This document shows, one piece after another, positions 63,689 through 64,000 of a stretch of DNA of 64,000 nt; the stretch's first letter is position 1; each line of letters opens with the position of its first letter. The notes beneath the pieces were generated by a model that made no database searches, was not told the DNA's origin, and worked only from the letters and a program-made list of their open reading frames with translations. Source of the DNA: Abyssisolibacter fermentans. GTDB lineage: Bacteria > Bacillota > Clostridia > Tissierellales > MCWD3. A program made the position numbers and the translations under genes. The DNA is taken from positions 38,271-102,270 of the forward strand of contig NZ_LOHE01000055.1 of the NCBI RefSeq assembly GCF_001559865.1, in the 5' to 3' direction.

Positions 63689-64000
63689 TTATGTATTCAC
63701 CCCTGACTTAAAACATATCTATATTATATCTCTTATATAATATTAGTATTATTATAATATTTTTATAATGTAAAATCTAATTTTTTCTAGATATAGAGCG
63801 AAATTCGCTATCTTTTTTTTATAAATTCATATAATACAGTCAATCTTTGCGGATATTATAGCTATTGCCACCATACTCACAAAGCCTAACCTTAAAAAAG
63901 CGAATCGACAAATCCTTTAGAAGCTATATGACATTTTTTGACCACGACATTGATGCCTATATTTTTTCATCTTTATATAATCAGAAAAATATAAACATCT
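63689..64000. other. Intergenic region at the window end
   Basis: About 310 bases, AT-rich. It should contain the promoter of the two-component operon. A hairpin with a T-run (63790-63820) is the only other structure seen; no gene starts before the window ends. Confidence 0.5.
63790..63820 (+). terminator. Hairpin with T-run, + orientation
   Basis: ATAGAGCGAA pairs with TTCGCTAT with one bulge and is followed by CTTTTTTTT on the + strand. No + strand gene precedes it, so its client is unknown; it may block antisense reading or belong to a small RNA. Confidence 0.5.

Overview
The window is low-GC, AT-rich bacterial DNA with strong AGGAGG-type ribosome binding sites and compact TTG/GTG/ATG-started genes. 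Its gene content (lipoteichoic-acid-synthase-like protein, mannose-family PTS, GntR regulators, arginine deiminase, an RRNPP-type peptide receptor, WYL regulator) fits an anaerobic Firmicute of the Clostridia. No rRNA, tRNA, CRISPR array or phage was seen, and I cannot name the species.

Layout. 1-1971 (+): end of a PFL/UPF0210 protein, then a GH18-like protein whose catalytic motif is degenerate. 2127-16740 (-): a 14.6-kb cluster that reads as a RiPP (ribosomally made, post-translationally modified peptide) pathway. It holds a 55-residue Cys-free precursor, four paralogous B12-binding radical SAM enzymes, two PqqD-like recognition proteins, a radical SAM enzyme with a reduced C-terminal Cys set, a TldD/TldE-like protease pair, an M50-like membrane protease, an alpha/beta hydrolase and a three-gene ABC transporter. 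A promoter and a stem-loop after the precursor gene suggest that the precursor is made in excess over the enzymes. 17537-25812: a small membrane peptide, an LtaS-GDPD fusion, a phosphoesterase, a YaiI-like protein, a serine hydrolase and a DEAD helicase. 26718-31660: arginine deiminase, a WYL regulator and a membrane-anchored protein. 29984-33850: two subtilisin-like proteases from a recent tandem duplication that includes promoter and terminator. 34531-36321: an RRNPP-type receptor with a previously unannotated 48-residue secreted propeptide, which looks like a quorum-sensing pair. 36979-38585: NSS transporter with its tiny MetS-like subunit. 39192-49517: PolX, DeoC, a TIM-barrel epimerase, a GntR regulator, a two-domain phosphomannose-isomerase-like protein and a divergent mannose-family PTS operon ending in a second isomerase; then another GntR regulator. 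50577-53952: a secreted small protein and a FtsX-type ABC transporter. 54203-60656: ilvD and carAB. 61351-63688: a two-component system whose kinase carries cupin and PocR sensor domains.

Intergenic DNA carries several repeat families not explained by genes: a 45-bp dispersed repeat (at least five copies), a 155-bp tandem repeat, and two related inverted-repeat (MITE-like) elements, one flanked by 15-bp direct repeats.
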